Assembly (NCBI GenBank): GCA_022579005.1
Contig: MU401540.1
Coordinates: forward strand, 1 to 64,000
Reading direction: 5' to 3'
Origin: Poronia punctata
Lineage: Eukaryota > Ascomycota > Sordariomycetes > Xylariales > Xylariaceae
DNA length: 64,000 bases
The stretch's first letter is position 1, and every line of letters starts with the position of its first letter. A program made the position numbers and the translations under genes. The notes under the pieces are model-generated. The model was given only the letters and a program-made list of their open reading frames with translations, ran no database searches and had not been told where the DNA came from. Of this stretch, positions 1 through 11,449 are shown in pieces.

Positions 1-1935
1 AAGGCTAAAGGCTACTTAAAAGCTTATAGCGCTTTTAATTTTTAAGCTAAAGTAGCTATAAAGTATAGCAAGGCTAAAAGCTACTTAAAAGCTTACTACG
101 CTCTTAGTTTTTAAGCTAAAGCTAAAAAGCTAAAAAGCTACTTAAAAGCTTATAGCGCTTTTAGTACTTAAACTTAGTTAGCTATAAAGTATAGTAAGGC
201 TAAAGGCTACTTAAAAGCTTATAACGCTCTTAGTCTCTAGGCTAAAGTAGCTATAAAGTATAACAAGGCTAAAGGCTACTTAAAAGCTTACTGCGCTCTT
301 AGTTTTTAAGCTAAAGCTAAAAGGCTAAAAAGCTATTTAAAAGCTTACTACGCTTTTAATACCTATGCTAAAGTAGCTATAAAGTAACTTTATAGCTAAA
401 AGTTTACTTTAAAGCTTATAGCACTTTTAGTACTTAAGCTAAAGTAGTTAAAAAGTAACTATAAAGCTAAAAGGCTAAAAAGCTAAAAGTTTACTTTTAA
501 GCTTATAATGCTTTTAATACTTAAGCTAAAGTAGCTATAAAGTAACTATATAGCTAAATAGCTACTTTAAAGCTTATAGCGCTTTTAGTACTTAAACCTA
601 GTTAGCTATAAAGTAAAAAAAGGCTAAAGGCTACTTTAAAGCTTATAACGCTTTTAGTACTTAAGTAGCTATAAAGCTAAAAAGCTAAAAAGCTACTTAA
701 AAGCTTATAACGCTTTTAATACTTAAACTTAATTAAGTAGCTATAAAGTATAATAAAGCTAAAAGCTTTTTAAAAGCTTATTATGCTTTTAATACCTATG
801 CTAAAGTAGCTATAAAGTAACTTTAAAGCTAAAAGGCTAAAAGCTACTTAAAAGCTTACTGCGCTCTTAGTTTTTAAGCTAAAGTAGCTATAAAGTAACT
901 TTAAAGCTAAAAAGCTAAAAGCTATTTAAAAGCTTACTACGCTTTTAGTTTTTAAGCTAAAGTAGCTATAAGGTAACTTTAAAGCTAAAAAGCTAAAAAG
1001 CTACTTTAAAGCTTTTAGCGCTCTTAGTACTTAAACTTAGTTAGCTATAAAGTATAGTAAAGCTAAAAAACTAAAAAGCTACTTAAAAGCTTATAATGTT
1101 TTTAGTACTTAAACTTAGTTAGCTATAAAGTATAGCAAAGCTAAAAGCTATTTAAAAGCTTACTATACTTTTAATACTTACGCTAAAGTAGCTATAAAGC
1201 TAAAAAGCTACTTTAAAGCTTTTAGCGCTTTTAATACTTAAGCTATAGTAGCTATAAAGCTAAAAGCTACTTAAAAGCTTATAGCGCTTTTAGTTTTTAA
1301 GCTAAAGTAGCTATAAAGTAACTTTAAAGCTAAAAGGCTAAAAGCTACTTAAAAGCTTACTATGCTTTTAGTTTTTAAGCTAAAGTAGCTATAAAATAAC
1401 TTTAAAGCTAAAAAGCTAAAAGCTACTTAAAAGCTTATTGCGCTTTTAGTCTTTAAGCTAAGGTAATTATAAAGTAATTTTAAAGCTAAAAAGCTAAAAA
1501 GCTACTTTAAAGCTTTTAGCGCTATTAATACTTAAACTTAGTTAGCTATAAAGTATAGCAAGGCTAAAAAACTAAAAAGCTACTTAAAAGCTTATTACGC
1601 TTTTAATCTTTAAGCTAAAGTAGCTATAAAATAACTTTAAAGCTAAAAGGCTAAAAAGCTACTTAAAAGCTTACTATGCTTTTAGTACTTAAGCTAAAGT
1701 AGCTATAAGGCTAAAGGGCTAGAAAGCTACTTAAAAGCTTACTATACTTTTAGTACCTAAACCTAGTTAGCTATAAAGTATAGCAAAGCTAAAAGCTTTT
1801 TAAAAGCTTACTACGCTTTTAATATTTACATTAAAGTAGCTATAAGGCTAAAAAGCTAAAAAGCTACTTAAAAGCTTATAGCGCTTTTAGTACCTAAGCT
1901 AAAGTAGCTATATAGTACTATAAAGCTAAAAAGCA
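1..1935. repeat. tandem array, about 57-75 bp units, roughly 28 copies
   Basis: A degenerate unit recurs every 57-75 bp. Each copy carries an AAAAGCTTA-type HindIII core, then a CGCTTTTAGTACTTAAGC-like stretch, then a GCTATAAAGTA-like stretch, with an optional extra AAAGCTAAAAAGCTA segment that accounts for the length differences. Core starts seen near 23, 91, 148, 217, 286 and 343 give the spacing. The array stops near 1935, where the sequence turns into non-tandem AT-rich DNA. It is satellite-like. Whether it is centromeric, subtelomeric or interstitial cannot be told from here. Confidence 0.85.
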
Positions 1936-2036
1936 AAAATTATAAAAGCAAATGCTTTTTTTACTACCTTTCTTTTTTTAGCTATAAAGTTTTTATAGCT
2001 TTTATAATATTTATTACTTTTTATTATATTTAATTT

Positions 2037-3110
2037 TTTTTAACTACTTTTTAACTAGCTATAAAAATAGTTTTATAAGTTAACTTTTAAAATTTCCTAT
2101 ATAAATAATTTATTAAAAATCTTTTACTTAAAAATAAAGCTTTTAAGCTATGTTTTTAACCTAGCTAAAGTTAGTAAGTATATAAAAAAAGTAGCTATAA
2201 CCTTTTTTTAATAACTTTTATAATAATTTATAATTATTAATAATATATGCTAAAGTATGCTATAGCTTTTTATAGTACTATTACTTATATAATAAGTATT
2301 TAAAGCTTAAAAAGCATATAAAGTTTTGCTTAATACTTAGTTACTTTAAGTACTAAAAATATTTTTAGTATATGCTTTAGTACTGTTTTTATAACCTAAG
2401 TATTTAAAGCTTAAAGAGCACTTAAGGTTTTTTTAATTTTTAGTTACTTTAAATATAAAAAACACTTTTAGTATATACTTTAGTACTGTTTTTATAAACT
2501 AAGTATTTAAAGCGCAAAAAGTACTTAAAGTTGTACTTTTTTAACTTTTTTTTAACTAGCTAAAAAAGTAGTTTTATAAGTTAACTTTTAAAATTTTTTA
2601 TATAAATAATTTATTAAAAAAGGCTTACTTAAATAAAAAGCTTTTAAGCTATATTTTTAACCTAAGTAAAGCTAGTAAGTATATAAAAAAAGTAGCTATA
2701 AGCTTTTTTTTACTATTATTATAGTAATTTATAGCTATTAATAACGTTAGTATGCTAAAGTATACTTTAGCTGCTAAAGTATACTATAGCTTTTATTAAT
2801 ACTTTTAATAAGTACTAAAAGCTTTAAAAGCACTTAAGTATATATTTAATTTTTTAGTTTTTTTAAGTATAATAAGCACTATAAGTATAGGTTCTAGTAC
2901 TTTACTTATATATTAAAATTTAAAAGCGTAAAAAGCACCTAAGGTCGTATTTTTTTAACTTTTTTTTAACTAACTAAAAAAATAGTTTTATAAGTTAACT
3001 TTTAAATTTTCTTATATAAATAATTTGTTAAAAATAGCTTACTTAAATAAAAAGCTTTTAAGCTATGTTTTTAACTTAAATAAAGCTAGTAAGTATATAA
3101 AAATTAAAAA
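2037..3110. repeat. three long direct repeats (about 150 bp homologous core)
   Basis: Three diverged copies begin near 2037, 2553 and 2957. Each runs from a TTTTTTTAACTA-like start through TTTTATAAGTTAACTTTTAAA, TATATAAATAATTT and AAGCTTTTAAGCTAT to GTAAGTATATAAAAA. Between copies 1 and 2 a second, roughly 105-bp motif containing TTTAGTACTGTTTTTATAA and AAGTATTTAAAGC is itself repeated. The arrangement suggests a longer complex repeat of about 400-500 bp, now heavily mutated. No coding content is visible. Confidence 0.7.
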
Positions 3111-6100
3111 TTCTAAGCAGTATATTGCTATTAGTACTGCTTAGTTTTGCTAATATTAATATATAGCTAACTAAATATTAATTAAAAAGCATAAAGGCTT
3201 AAAAAGCATATAGTAGTAAGCACTTATACTTAAAAAAAACTTATATAAGCATAAAAAAGTAAAACAAGATTTTATTATTATTTAAAATAGTAGCTATTTT
3301 TTAGTAATAAAAAAAATGCTATAGCCTTTATAATAAAAGCTAGCTACTTTATAGTAGCTTATAGCAACGTTTATAAGTAACTAATAACGTTACTATACTA
3401 TAGTACTATTATATATAATAGTGCATATTTAGTTTTTTAACTTAAATAGCGTTTATTAACTTTTTTTACTAGCGCTGCTATAATTTTTTAAGCTATAGTA
3501 AAAGTGCTGCTACTATAGTAACTTTAAATAAAGTATATAGTAAATTGCTTTTTTTTTTTAGCTATTTAGCTATTAGTTTTATTATTTTAACTAAAAAAAT
3601 CTAATACTTATATTTTAACTTAATTAGTAAATATAAGCTATTTAAAAAGGGCTACGTTTTTTAAAGCATATTATTATCTTAGTAAGCATAGCTAAGCAGT
3701 GCTAATAAGCTGCTATAATTAAATAATAAGTATTAAAGTAATTTAGAATTAATTTAGTAAGGTTTTAAACGCATAATAAAGCTATAGTTTATGCTTATAA
3801 TATATAATAACATATAGTGCTGTTTTTTTTTTATATTAAGTATACTAAGGCGTAGACTAGTAAAATAAATAATAAACTAAAATAAAAGCGCAGCGCTTAC
3901 GTACTAATAAAAAATATACGCATATAATAGCTATTAGTAAGGTTAGTTATAATATTTATTATAAAAAGCTTTTGCTAATTTTTTTTTTTATATAGAATAT
4001 AGCAATATTGCTATATATTTTGCTATAAACTTATTATTAAAAGCAAGCTTAAAAGCTTTTAATAAATACTTAGTTTTTTTAATTATTATAGTTTTAAAGG
4101 TTAAAATTAATTTACTATTTTATAATAGTTAGCTATAAAAATAAAAAAATAATAAAGAAAAAAAAAGCAATACTAGTATTGCTATTACTTTAGCAGTTGC
4201 TTATAAACGTAAATAGCTATTAAAAGCTAAGTTAACTTTTTTATTATAAGCAAAATAGTAAAGTAGCTAAGTAGGATTATATAAGGTAGCTAAGTAAAAG
4301 CTTTAGCTTAAAGCTATAATAAGTTAAGTAGTAATATATAAAACCTACGCTATAATTAAAAGTAAGTATTTTATAAAGTAAATAATAGCTTATAGCATTG
4401 TAAGTTTTAAAGTTTAGCTTTTAAAGTTATAGTAAGGTTAAGTAGCACTTAATGTGTACTATGCTGCTTAAATTATTTTAAATATTTTATTAAGTAAAGT
4501 AATAAAAGCTTTTAGCAATATATTTTTATTTTAAAAACAAGCTATATATATTTAAGCATATTAAATAACTTAATAGCAAAATTATAAATAGCTTACTTAA
4601 TTAGTTATTGTTTATTTAATAGTATATTATTATTTAGATAACTATAGTATTTTTAAAGCTAATATTAATAAGTTTTAACTAAATATTTTTATTAAGTTAA
4701 AAACTAATACTTTTTAAAGCTTTTTAGTTATTTATAACTTATAAATTGCATAGCTTTATATTAGTAATAGTTTATTTAAATTTTTGCTTTATTAACTTTA
4801 AATAGTAAGGTTTTAGCTTGCTATAGTTATAATAAGTAATTAAAGGTTAAAGCTTAACTTTAGAAAAAAAGTTTAAAAAATAGCTACTATATTTAAAAAA
4901 AGCAGTAAGCACATAATACTAATAAGTTAAGTATAAGTAGTTATATTTTATAAACGTATTAACTTATATTGCTAAGTACTTAGCAAATTTATTAAGTAAA
5001 GTAGTAGCAGCTTTAAAAAAAATAGTTTACTATACTAAAAAGCTAATAAATTTTAATATATATAACTTATATTGCTTTTAAGTTTTTAAAAACTAATAGT
5101 TTAAAAGCTTTTTATTTAAGTAAAAAATAGTAGCTTTAAATAGTATAGCTTTTAATTAAAATAGTAAGCGTAAAACGCTATACTACTTACTAGTAGATTA
5201 TATAACCTTAAAATATATTTATAAGCATACTATACTAATACTTATATAAGCAACATATTTATTTATAAGTATATATACTAGCTTTTATAAGCCTTGCTAA
5301 AAAGCAACTATAAAAAATAATATTTATTATTTTTTTATATATTAAAAATAGTATAAAATAATAATTTTATAGCACTAAAGTATATATTTAGCTATACTAA
5401 ATACGTTATTAGCAGTAGCAACATTTTTTATTTATAGTAAAAACTATATGTTTTAATAGTAAATTTATTATAAAAGAGTACATAGTACTATATTTTAATT
5501 AAAATTTTTTATATTATAGCAAAATAAAAAAAGCAAAAGGAAAAAGAGGCTAAAAAAAAAAAATAATAAATAAAGCGTTGTGTTTTTATATATATAAAAG
5601 TTTTTTACTAGTTTTTTAACCTAGCTTAGCCTTTTTTTTTTTTATAATTTTTATTTTCTTTTATTTTTTACGTTTATTTATTTTTAGCTTTATTTTTATT
5701 TACTTTTGCTTACTATAATTATTTAAAGCTAAAGCTATAGCTACTAATATAATAAATTTTAAAAAACTAGGTTTTGTTTGCTTTATTAGTTAAAAGCTTT
5801 ATAGCACAATTTAATAAAAATACTTTAATTATAAGCAATGCTTTAGTTATAGCAAATTTTAGCTTAAGCTGCTTATATAGGCAGCAATAAATAAAAAGTA
5901 TAATAAAAACTTTTACTATATAATTTAAATTAAATACTTTTTAATTAATAGCTACTTTAATTATAAAAAAAAATAGCTTAAATTAAACCTTATTAAAATT
6001 TTAAATAATAAGCTAAACTTAAATACGCTTATGCTAAATTTGCTATATTTTTTTGCTTAACTTATTATTATTAACTACGCTTTAAACGCTATGTTTTTTT

Positions 6101-6977
6101 TTAGCAAGTTTATAACTACTTTACCTTGCTTAACTTATAATAGCAATATTAATTTTAAAAACTTTAAAATACTAGTTTTATATAAAACTTTAAAAATAAA
6201 TAAGCTATACAATATTAACATAAGTATAAAAAAAGCTAAAAAGCAATTAAAATTATTTAAAAAAATTAAGCATAAGCTAAATAAAGCACTATATTTAGCT
6301 ATATTTATATAATTAAAACTATAAAAATTATATTATTATTATAATAAAATTAAAATTTTTATATTTTAAAATAAAAAGCTAATAAGCAAATTTAAATACT
6401 ACTTTTTATTTTTATATAAGTATACTAATACTTAATAAGCTTTATATAATATTAGTATTTTTATATACTTGCTTAATAATTTTGCTTAAAATAAAAATAA
6501 TTAGTTTTAATTATTTATTAAATTACTAATTAATTTAAAATATTATATATATTTTAAATAAATAAATATAGCAATATAAAGTAAAATTAATAATTAGTTA
6601 TAAACTAAACTGCTAAAATAGCTTAAGTTAAACAATAATAGCTAATATTATTTAATAAAAAACTTGCTTAAAAAAAATAAGCTTATTATACTTAAAAGCG
6701 TTTAGACGCTTAAAATATATTTATATATTTAGTACTAAAAAAACCTTATTTTTATTATAAACTTAGTAAAAAAAAGTAATATTTTTGCTTTTAATTTAAA
6801 AAATAAAGCATTAAAAGCTTTTTTTACTATAATGTTTTTAATTAGCTAAAATAATAACTATAGCTAGCAACTAAAAAAGCATAAGCATTTAAGCTTTTTA
6901 GTATAGTTAATTAAAAGTTTTATACTTTTAGCTTAGTAGCTATATATAAAAAAATTACTATTACTATTTTAAAAAAA

Positions 6978-7020
6978 GCTATTGCTATTGCTATTATTAT
7001 TATTATTGCTATTATTGCTA
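6978..7020. repeat. GCTATT/ATT trinucleotide-type microsatellite
   Basis: A run of GCTATT and ATT triplets. A similar GCTACTGCTATTATTATT run lies near 7543-7565, so two such runs flank the 7.1-7.5 kb minisatellite. Confidence 0.7.
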
Positions 7021-7088
7021 GCTTTTTTATTATTTTAGTTTTTTAAAAAAGTTTTAGTATTTAAGCTACTAAAAAAATTAAAAACTTT

Positions 7089-7490
7089 GCTTTAGTTTAC
7101 TTAGCAAAACTTAATGCTAACTTTATTACTGCTTTAGTTTGCTTAATAAAACCTAATACTAACTTTGCTACTGCTTTAGTTTACTTAGCAAAACCTAATA
7201 CTAACTTTATTATTGCTTTAATTTACTTAGTAAAACCTAAAGCTAACCTTGCTAAAGTCTAGTACTTAGCAAAACTTAAAGCTAACCTTGCTAAAATCTA
7301 GTACTTAGTAAAACTTAAAGCTAACTTTATTAAAGTTTAATACTTAGCAAGACTTAAAGCTAACTTTACTAAAATTTAGTACTTAATAAAACTTAAAGCT
7401 AACTTTGCTAAAGTTTAATACTTAGCAAGACTTAAAGCTAACTTTGCTAAAGTTTAATATTTAGCAAAACTTAAAGCTAACCTTGCTAAA
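7089..7490. repeat. minisatellite: 42-bp units followed by 39-bp units, 10 copies
   Basis: Using the ACTTAG core as anchor, copies start at 7099, 7141, 7183, 7225, 7264, 7303, 7342, 7381, 7420 and 7459. The spacings are 42, 42, 42, 39, 39, 39, 39, 39, 39 bp. The short unit lacks exactly 3 bp of the long one. Every spacing is a multiple of three, the usual behaviour of repeats inside a reading frame. The present sequence has stops in all frames. Confidence 0.9.
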
Positions 7491-9500
7491 GTTATATAGT
7501 AAAAGTTTAAAAAAATAAAAAAGCTATAAAGTATTTTATTTTGCTACTGCTATTATTATTACTACTAAGCTTTAAAAATTAAAAAAACTAATAAAAAAAA
7601 AAAAGTAATAAGTAATAAAAAGCAAGTTAGCTACTTATTTATATAAATTTTGCTATTTTATATTTTTTTTTTTTTTTATTTTTTTTATATATGCTTAGCA
7701 TACTTTTTAAAGTTTTAAAAGTAGCATTGCTTATATTTTTTTAGTTTTTTTCTAAACCTTAAAGCATGCTTTAAAAAATAAGGTTGCTTAATAAGCTATT
7801 ATATTTTTTATAAATTAAATAGTTTTAGTTTAATATATTTAACTAAATATATTAATAGTTAAGTATTTAATAATATAGTATATTTAACTTATATATGCAT
7901 TAAAGCTGCTAGTTAAATATAAAGTAATTATAAAATAAAGCTTTTAGCTTAACTTTTTATAATTATATATACGCTATTATAATTTTAAATATATTTAAAA
8001 ATATAAACATTAATAGTTAGCATTATTATAAAATCTTTATTAAAAGCTTATTTTTTTTAGCTATTTATTATATTATTGCTTTGTTTTTATAAGTATAAAA
8101 GCATTTATTTTAACTTTTTTTAAAAGTGTAGCTATAATATAAAGCATTTTTTTAGCTATAAAGCTTTTAAGTATAAAAATTTTTTAGTTATTAGCACAGT
8201 TTTTATAAATTTTAAAAAGTTTTTTAACAACAATATAAAGCTAGTTTTTTTATTTTTAAATTTTATAGTTATTTTAAAGTTATATAAACTGCTTTACTTT
8301 TTAATAAAGTATAAGCTTATAAATTATATATATAGCAATAAGATTTTAATAGTTATTAAAGTTAAAATATTTAGTTATAAATAGTTTGTTTATAAAATAA
8401 ATTTAAAAATTAGTTAACTTATATTAAAAGCTATGCTATTATACTTTAATTTTTTAGTTTTATTTGCTAATTTTTTATAAATAGCAAAAAGCTAGCTAGT
8501 TATTTTAATAATAAATAAAGTATACGCTATTAAAGCTTTTATATACTATATTAGTTTTGTTAGCTTTAGTAAAAAAGCTTTAGGCGCTAGCAAAAAAAGC
8601 AGTCTTAACACTTATATTTACTTAAATAAATAATAATTAAAAGCTAGCAAATATTATTATATATATATATTGCTTTAAAATACTTATTAAAATATAAGCA
8701 ATTAAGCTAACGTAAATTTAAATAATTATATATAAATAAGCGTTAATATAAGCATAAATTTAAAATAATTAGCTAATGCCTTTTTAGCTATATATTTTTT
8801 TATTTACTTTAAACTTTATTTTTTAAAGCTTTATATACTTATTAAAATACTATATAAAATTATAGCTAAAAATAATATATTACTTATACTAATACGTAAT
8901 TAACTTACTTTTTTATTAAACTTACTTTAGCTATATTTTTTTATAATATTAGTAAATAAAATTTTTGCTAATAGTAAAGCTTGTTTAAGTTTAAATAAAC
9001 TTATAAAAATAGTTTTTTTTAAACTTTTTAATTATAAAATTGCGTTATAAATACTAAGTAAAAAATTCTTATGCTTATTAATTAGCTTTATTATATTTTT
9101 TAAGTTTATAGCGCTATTATAATATGCTATACTAAGTTTAAATTTATTAAATTATTTGCTAACTTATTTTTAAGTAGCTAGTTTTAGCTAAATATTTTTA
9201 TATAAATTTATTACTTTAGTTATAACTAAAAAAAGCTTAGATTTTTTTAGCAAAATTTTTAATTTAATATTAGCTTTTTTATTTTAAGCCTTATTTATAA
9301 AGCTAGCGTTATAAAGTATAAAGTTTATATTTACTGCTATTTTAGTTAATGTTTATAAAAATATTATTAATATTATATTTAAAATAAAATAAATTTATAA
9401 TCTAGTTATAAACAAAATTAATTTAAAAAAAAAGACAAAGTATTATAAATAGTTTAAACTATAAGCAAAATAATATTATATTTTAGTATAAAAAATAAAA

Positions 9501-9598
9501 AAGTTTAGTATGCAAAATATAAAAAAAAAAAGTTTTTTATACAAAACATAAAATAAAAAAGTTTTTTATGCAAAACATAGAAAAAAAAAAAAAAAGTG
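9501..9598. repeat. 29-bp A-rich tandem repeat at the edge of the AT block
   Basis: Three copies of a unit containing GTTTTTTATGCAAAACATA followed by A-runs start at 9503, 9532 and 9561 (29-bp period). They end in a pure A-run just before the GC-normal region. An A-rich right border could be the tail of a retroposed element, but nothing recognisable lies upstream of it. Confidence 0.7.
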
Positions 9599-10074
9599 CA
9601 AGGAAATAGGTAATGGCAGATAATAGCTCAACGGCCCACCGTCGACGTGGTGGCTTTAAGGAATGATCCACCCGTATACAAGTACAGATAAAATAAGTGA
9701 CGGTAGGTACATGTCATAATATTTATGTGGGTCTCCAGGTACGGTTAGTACGGTTACCCGTGCCAACCAGAGAACCTCGGTCGACAGGGGTGTTAGGCCT
9801 TGTGAAACAGACCGATAAACAAGACAACACCAGCCACCCCAACCACCAACCACACCTCGAGTTTGCGCACGCCCCTGCTTATGCGACGAGAAGGTAGCTC
9901 TGATAGCTTTACGACACGCGACTGCTGTTGACGACATTGTCGCGATCCTTACCCACTGCCTCTTGTCTTTCCGTGGGTGCTGCAGACTGCGTAAAGCAGT
10001 ACTAGATTGTGTATATACGTTGGGCAAACATATTAGCCTCTCAGGCACGCCTTGCCATGATCCCGCCTGAATAA
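9599..10074. other. intergenic, border of AT block to Pex22-like gene
   Basis: Normal GC sequence that presumably holds the promoter and 5' UTR of the following gene. Short open frames on both strands here (for example 9697-9897 plus and 9656-10084 minus) overlap each other and resemble nothing known. Confidence 0.6.
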
Positions 10075-11449
10075 ATGTCGTCATCGTACGAATCCTCGAG
10101 GTCCCGCCGTAGGGGCGTCTGGAGCCACTGGGTTCCCCTCGCCGTTACTCTCACCATCGCCACCGTTGGCGTGGCCGCCTGGGCGTGGAGCCAACGCAAT
10201 AATGATGAGGAGGAGGGCGATGTTGCGCCGGCCGATCTCGACTACGACAATGCCGACTACGGCGAGAACCCTGCGTACGGCGCCAATCGCGGGGATCCGC
10301 GACAGTCCCATGTGAAGCCATCGGTGGCCGGCGACGACGCGAGTTATGGTATTGGAGAGGTACATCCAGAGGCCAGCGGAGTCGCCGCCGGCTGGGGGGC
10401 GCAAATGTCGGGAGCCTTGCGGCGAACACCTAGCCCTCAACAATTCCTCTCCAATGCCGGCAAAACCGTCGCCGCAGGAGTAGCTGGTGTTGGTGCCGTG
10501 GTCGGTAGCGCGCTAGCATCTATCCGGGAAGAGGATAAGAACGCGTATGCGGATCATGAGACTTGGTCAGAGGAAGCTGAAGCGCGAAAGGAGAAGACGT
10601 CTTCGCGCTCGTCCCCTCGGCCACATGACTCTGGCAAACACCGCAAGACAGTCGTCATTGTCGTCTCCGCAGACACGAATGCGGATGACTTTGATGAAGT
10701 TGGAATTCATGAGCATGCGGTATGTGAAGCAATCTCCCTGTGGCTCCCTAAAACTCTGCTGACCGTTTTTTTGATAGTCCGTTCTCTCGTATATCCCGAA
10801 GGACGTTGATTTCTCGAGGATCAAGTTGTTTGTGCTGATTTATGCGCCGGATATCAAGGATGCCGGTCTCGAGGTACCAGCAAGTAACCTGCCTCCGCCA
10901 TCTTTGAGTTCTTCTTTCTCAAACATCAGTCATCACCAGGCTCAGACACCCGGCGACGAGACGAAAAGCCCTCTGTAAGTCTTGTACCCTTTTGCATCTC
11001 GGCCGTACATTTATTCGCTGACGCAGAGCACTTCTAGTTTGACGGCCAATTCTGCGAACCCGGCCTTCAACGCCGTGTACACGCAAGCAATTACACTCGT
11101 TGAAAAAGAGACAATGGTCATGCCCTTTACGAAAGCCGGCGACTATATTTACATGCTACGACATCTCGATCCGCAGGTTATTTACTTGCAAGAATCCTTG
11201 GCTGGAGACAATGGCAGCCTAGTCACGCAACTACAGTCTTGGCTACGGCACGACATAATCCTCGTCGTTGGTGCCGACGATGGTCATGGTGGATTGGCGG
11301 ATAGTGAGTCCGAAGCTGAGCACTCGGAGAAGAAGGATGAGCTATGGTGGCACAAGGAAGAAAGAGTAGGGCGGGGCAGAGGAGTTGTGGTAGTGGATAG
11401 TTTGAGGGTAGGTGACGATTGGAGCCGCAGAATTCAGGGAAACGAATAA
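10075..11449 (+). CDS. pex22: peroxin 22-like protein (peroxisomal membrane anchor), 3 exons
   Basis: Exons 10075-10719, 10778-10974 and 11038-11449 join in phase to give 417 aa. Residues 1-18 are short, Ser/Arg-rich and basic, followed by one membrane segment at about 19-38 (WVPLAVTLTIATVGVAAW). An acidic/low-complexity linker follows, then a soluble domain that opens with KTVVIVVSAD at about 191 and continues with SVLSYIPKDVDFSRIKLFV and VIYLQESLAGDNG. This is the layout of the fungal peroxin-22-like family. Yeast Pex22 holds the ubiquitin-conjugating enzyme Pex4 at the peroxisome for recycling of the import receptor Pex5. The family call rests on recalled sequence resemblance and topology. 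Both introns have GTATGT/GTAAGT donors and TAG acceptors. It is the first gene right of the AT block, so silencing could spread into it. Confidence 0.75.

Larger units (their letters stand above)
1..9598. other. AT-rich, cytosine-depleted repeat block (RIP-like heterochromatin)
   Basis: The whole left end is very AT-rich (roughly 15-30% GC by eye) against about 50% to its right, and the change is abrupt near 9598. It has no credible gene: the longest ATG frame (6091-6312, 73 codons) is an A/T-driven Lys/Asn/Ile-rich string. The block is built of tandem and direct repeats listed separately. Such blocks in Pezizomycotina are usually transposon or satellite DNA degraded by repeat-induced point mutation. 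The residual-C context is unusual (see findings), so the exact mutational process is left open. No transposon protein could be recognised in any frame. The window starts inside the block, so its full size is unknown. Confidence 0.85.

Noticed and set aside
6091..6312. 73-codon ATG frame inside the AT block
   Set aside because: Composition is Lys/Asn/Ile/Leu-rich as expected from A/T runs; no motif, no conserved context, and surrounding DNA is degraded repeat.
1..9598. Plain statement that the block is classical CpA-type RIP
   Set aside because: CpA is not clearly depleted among surviving cytosines in the two counted samples; the 5' purine rule fits better, so the cause is left open.
9656..10084. 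142-codon minus-strand frame at the AT-block border
   Set aside because: It overlaps the promoter and first codons of the Pex22-like gene, has other open frames in the same stretch, and shows no domain.
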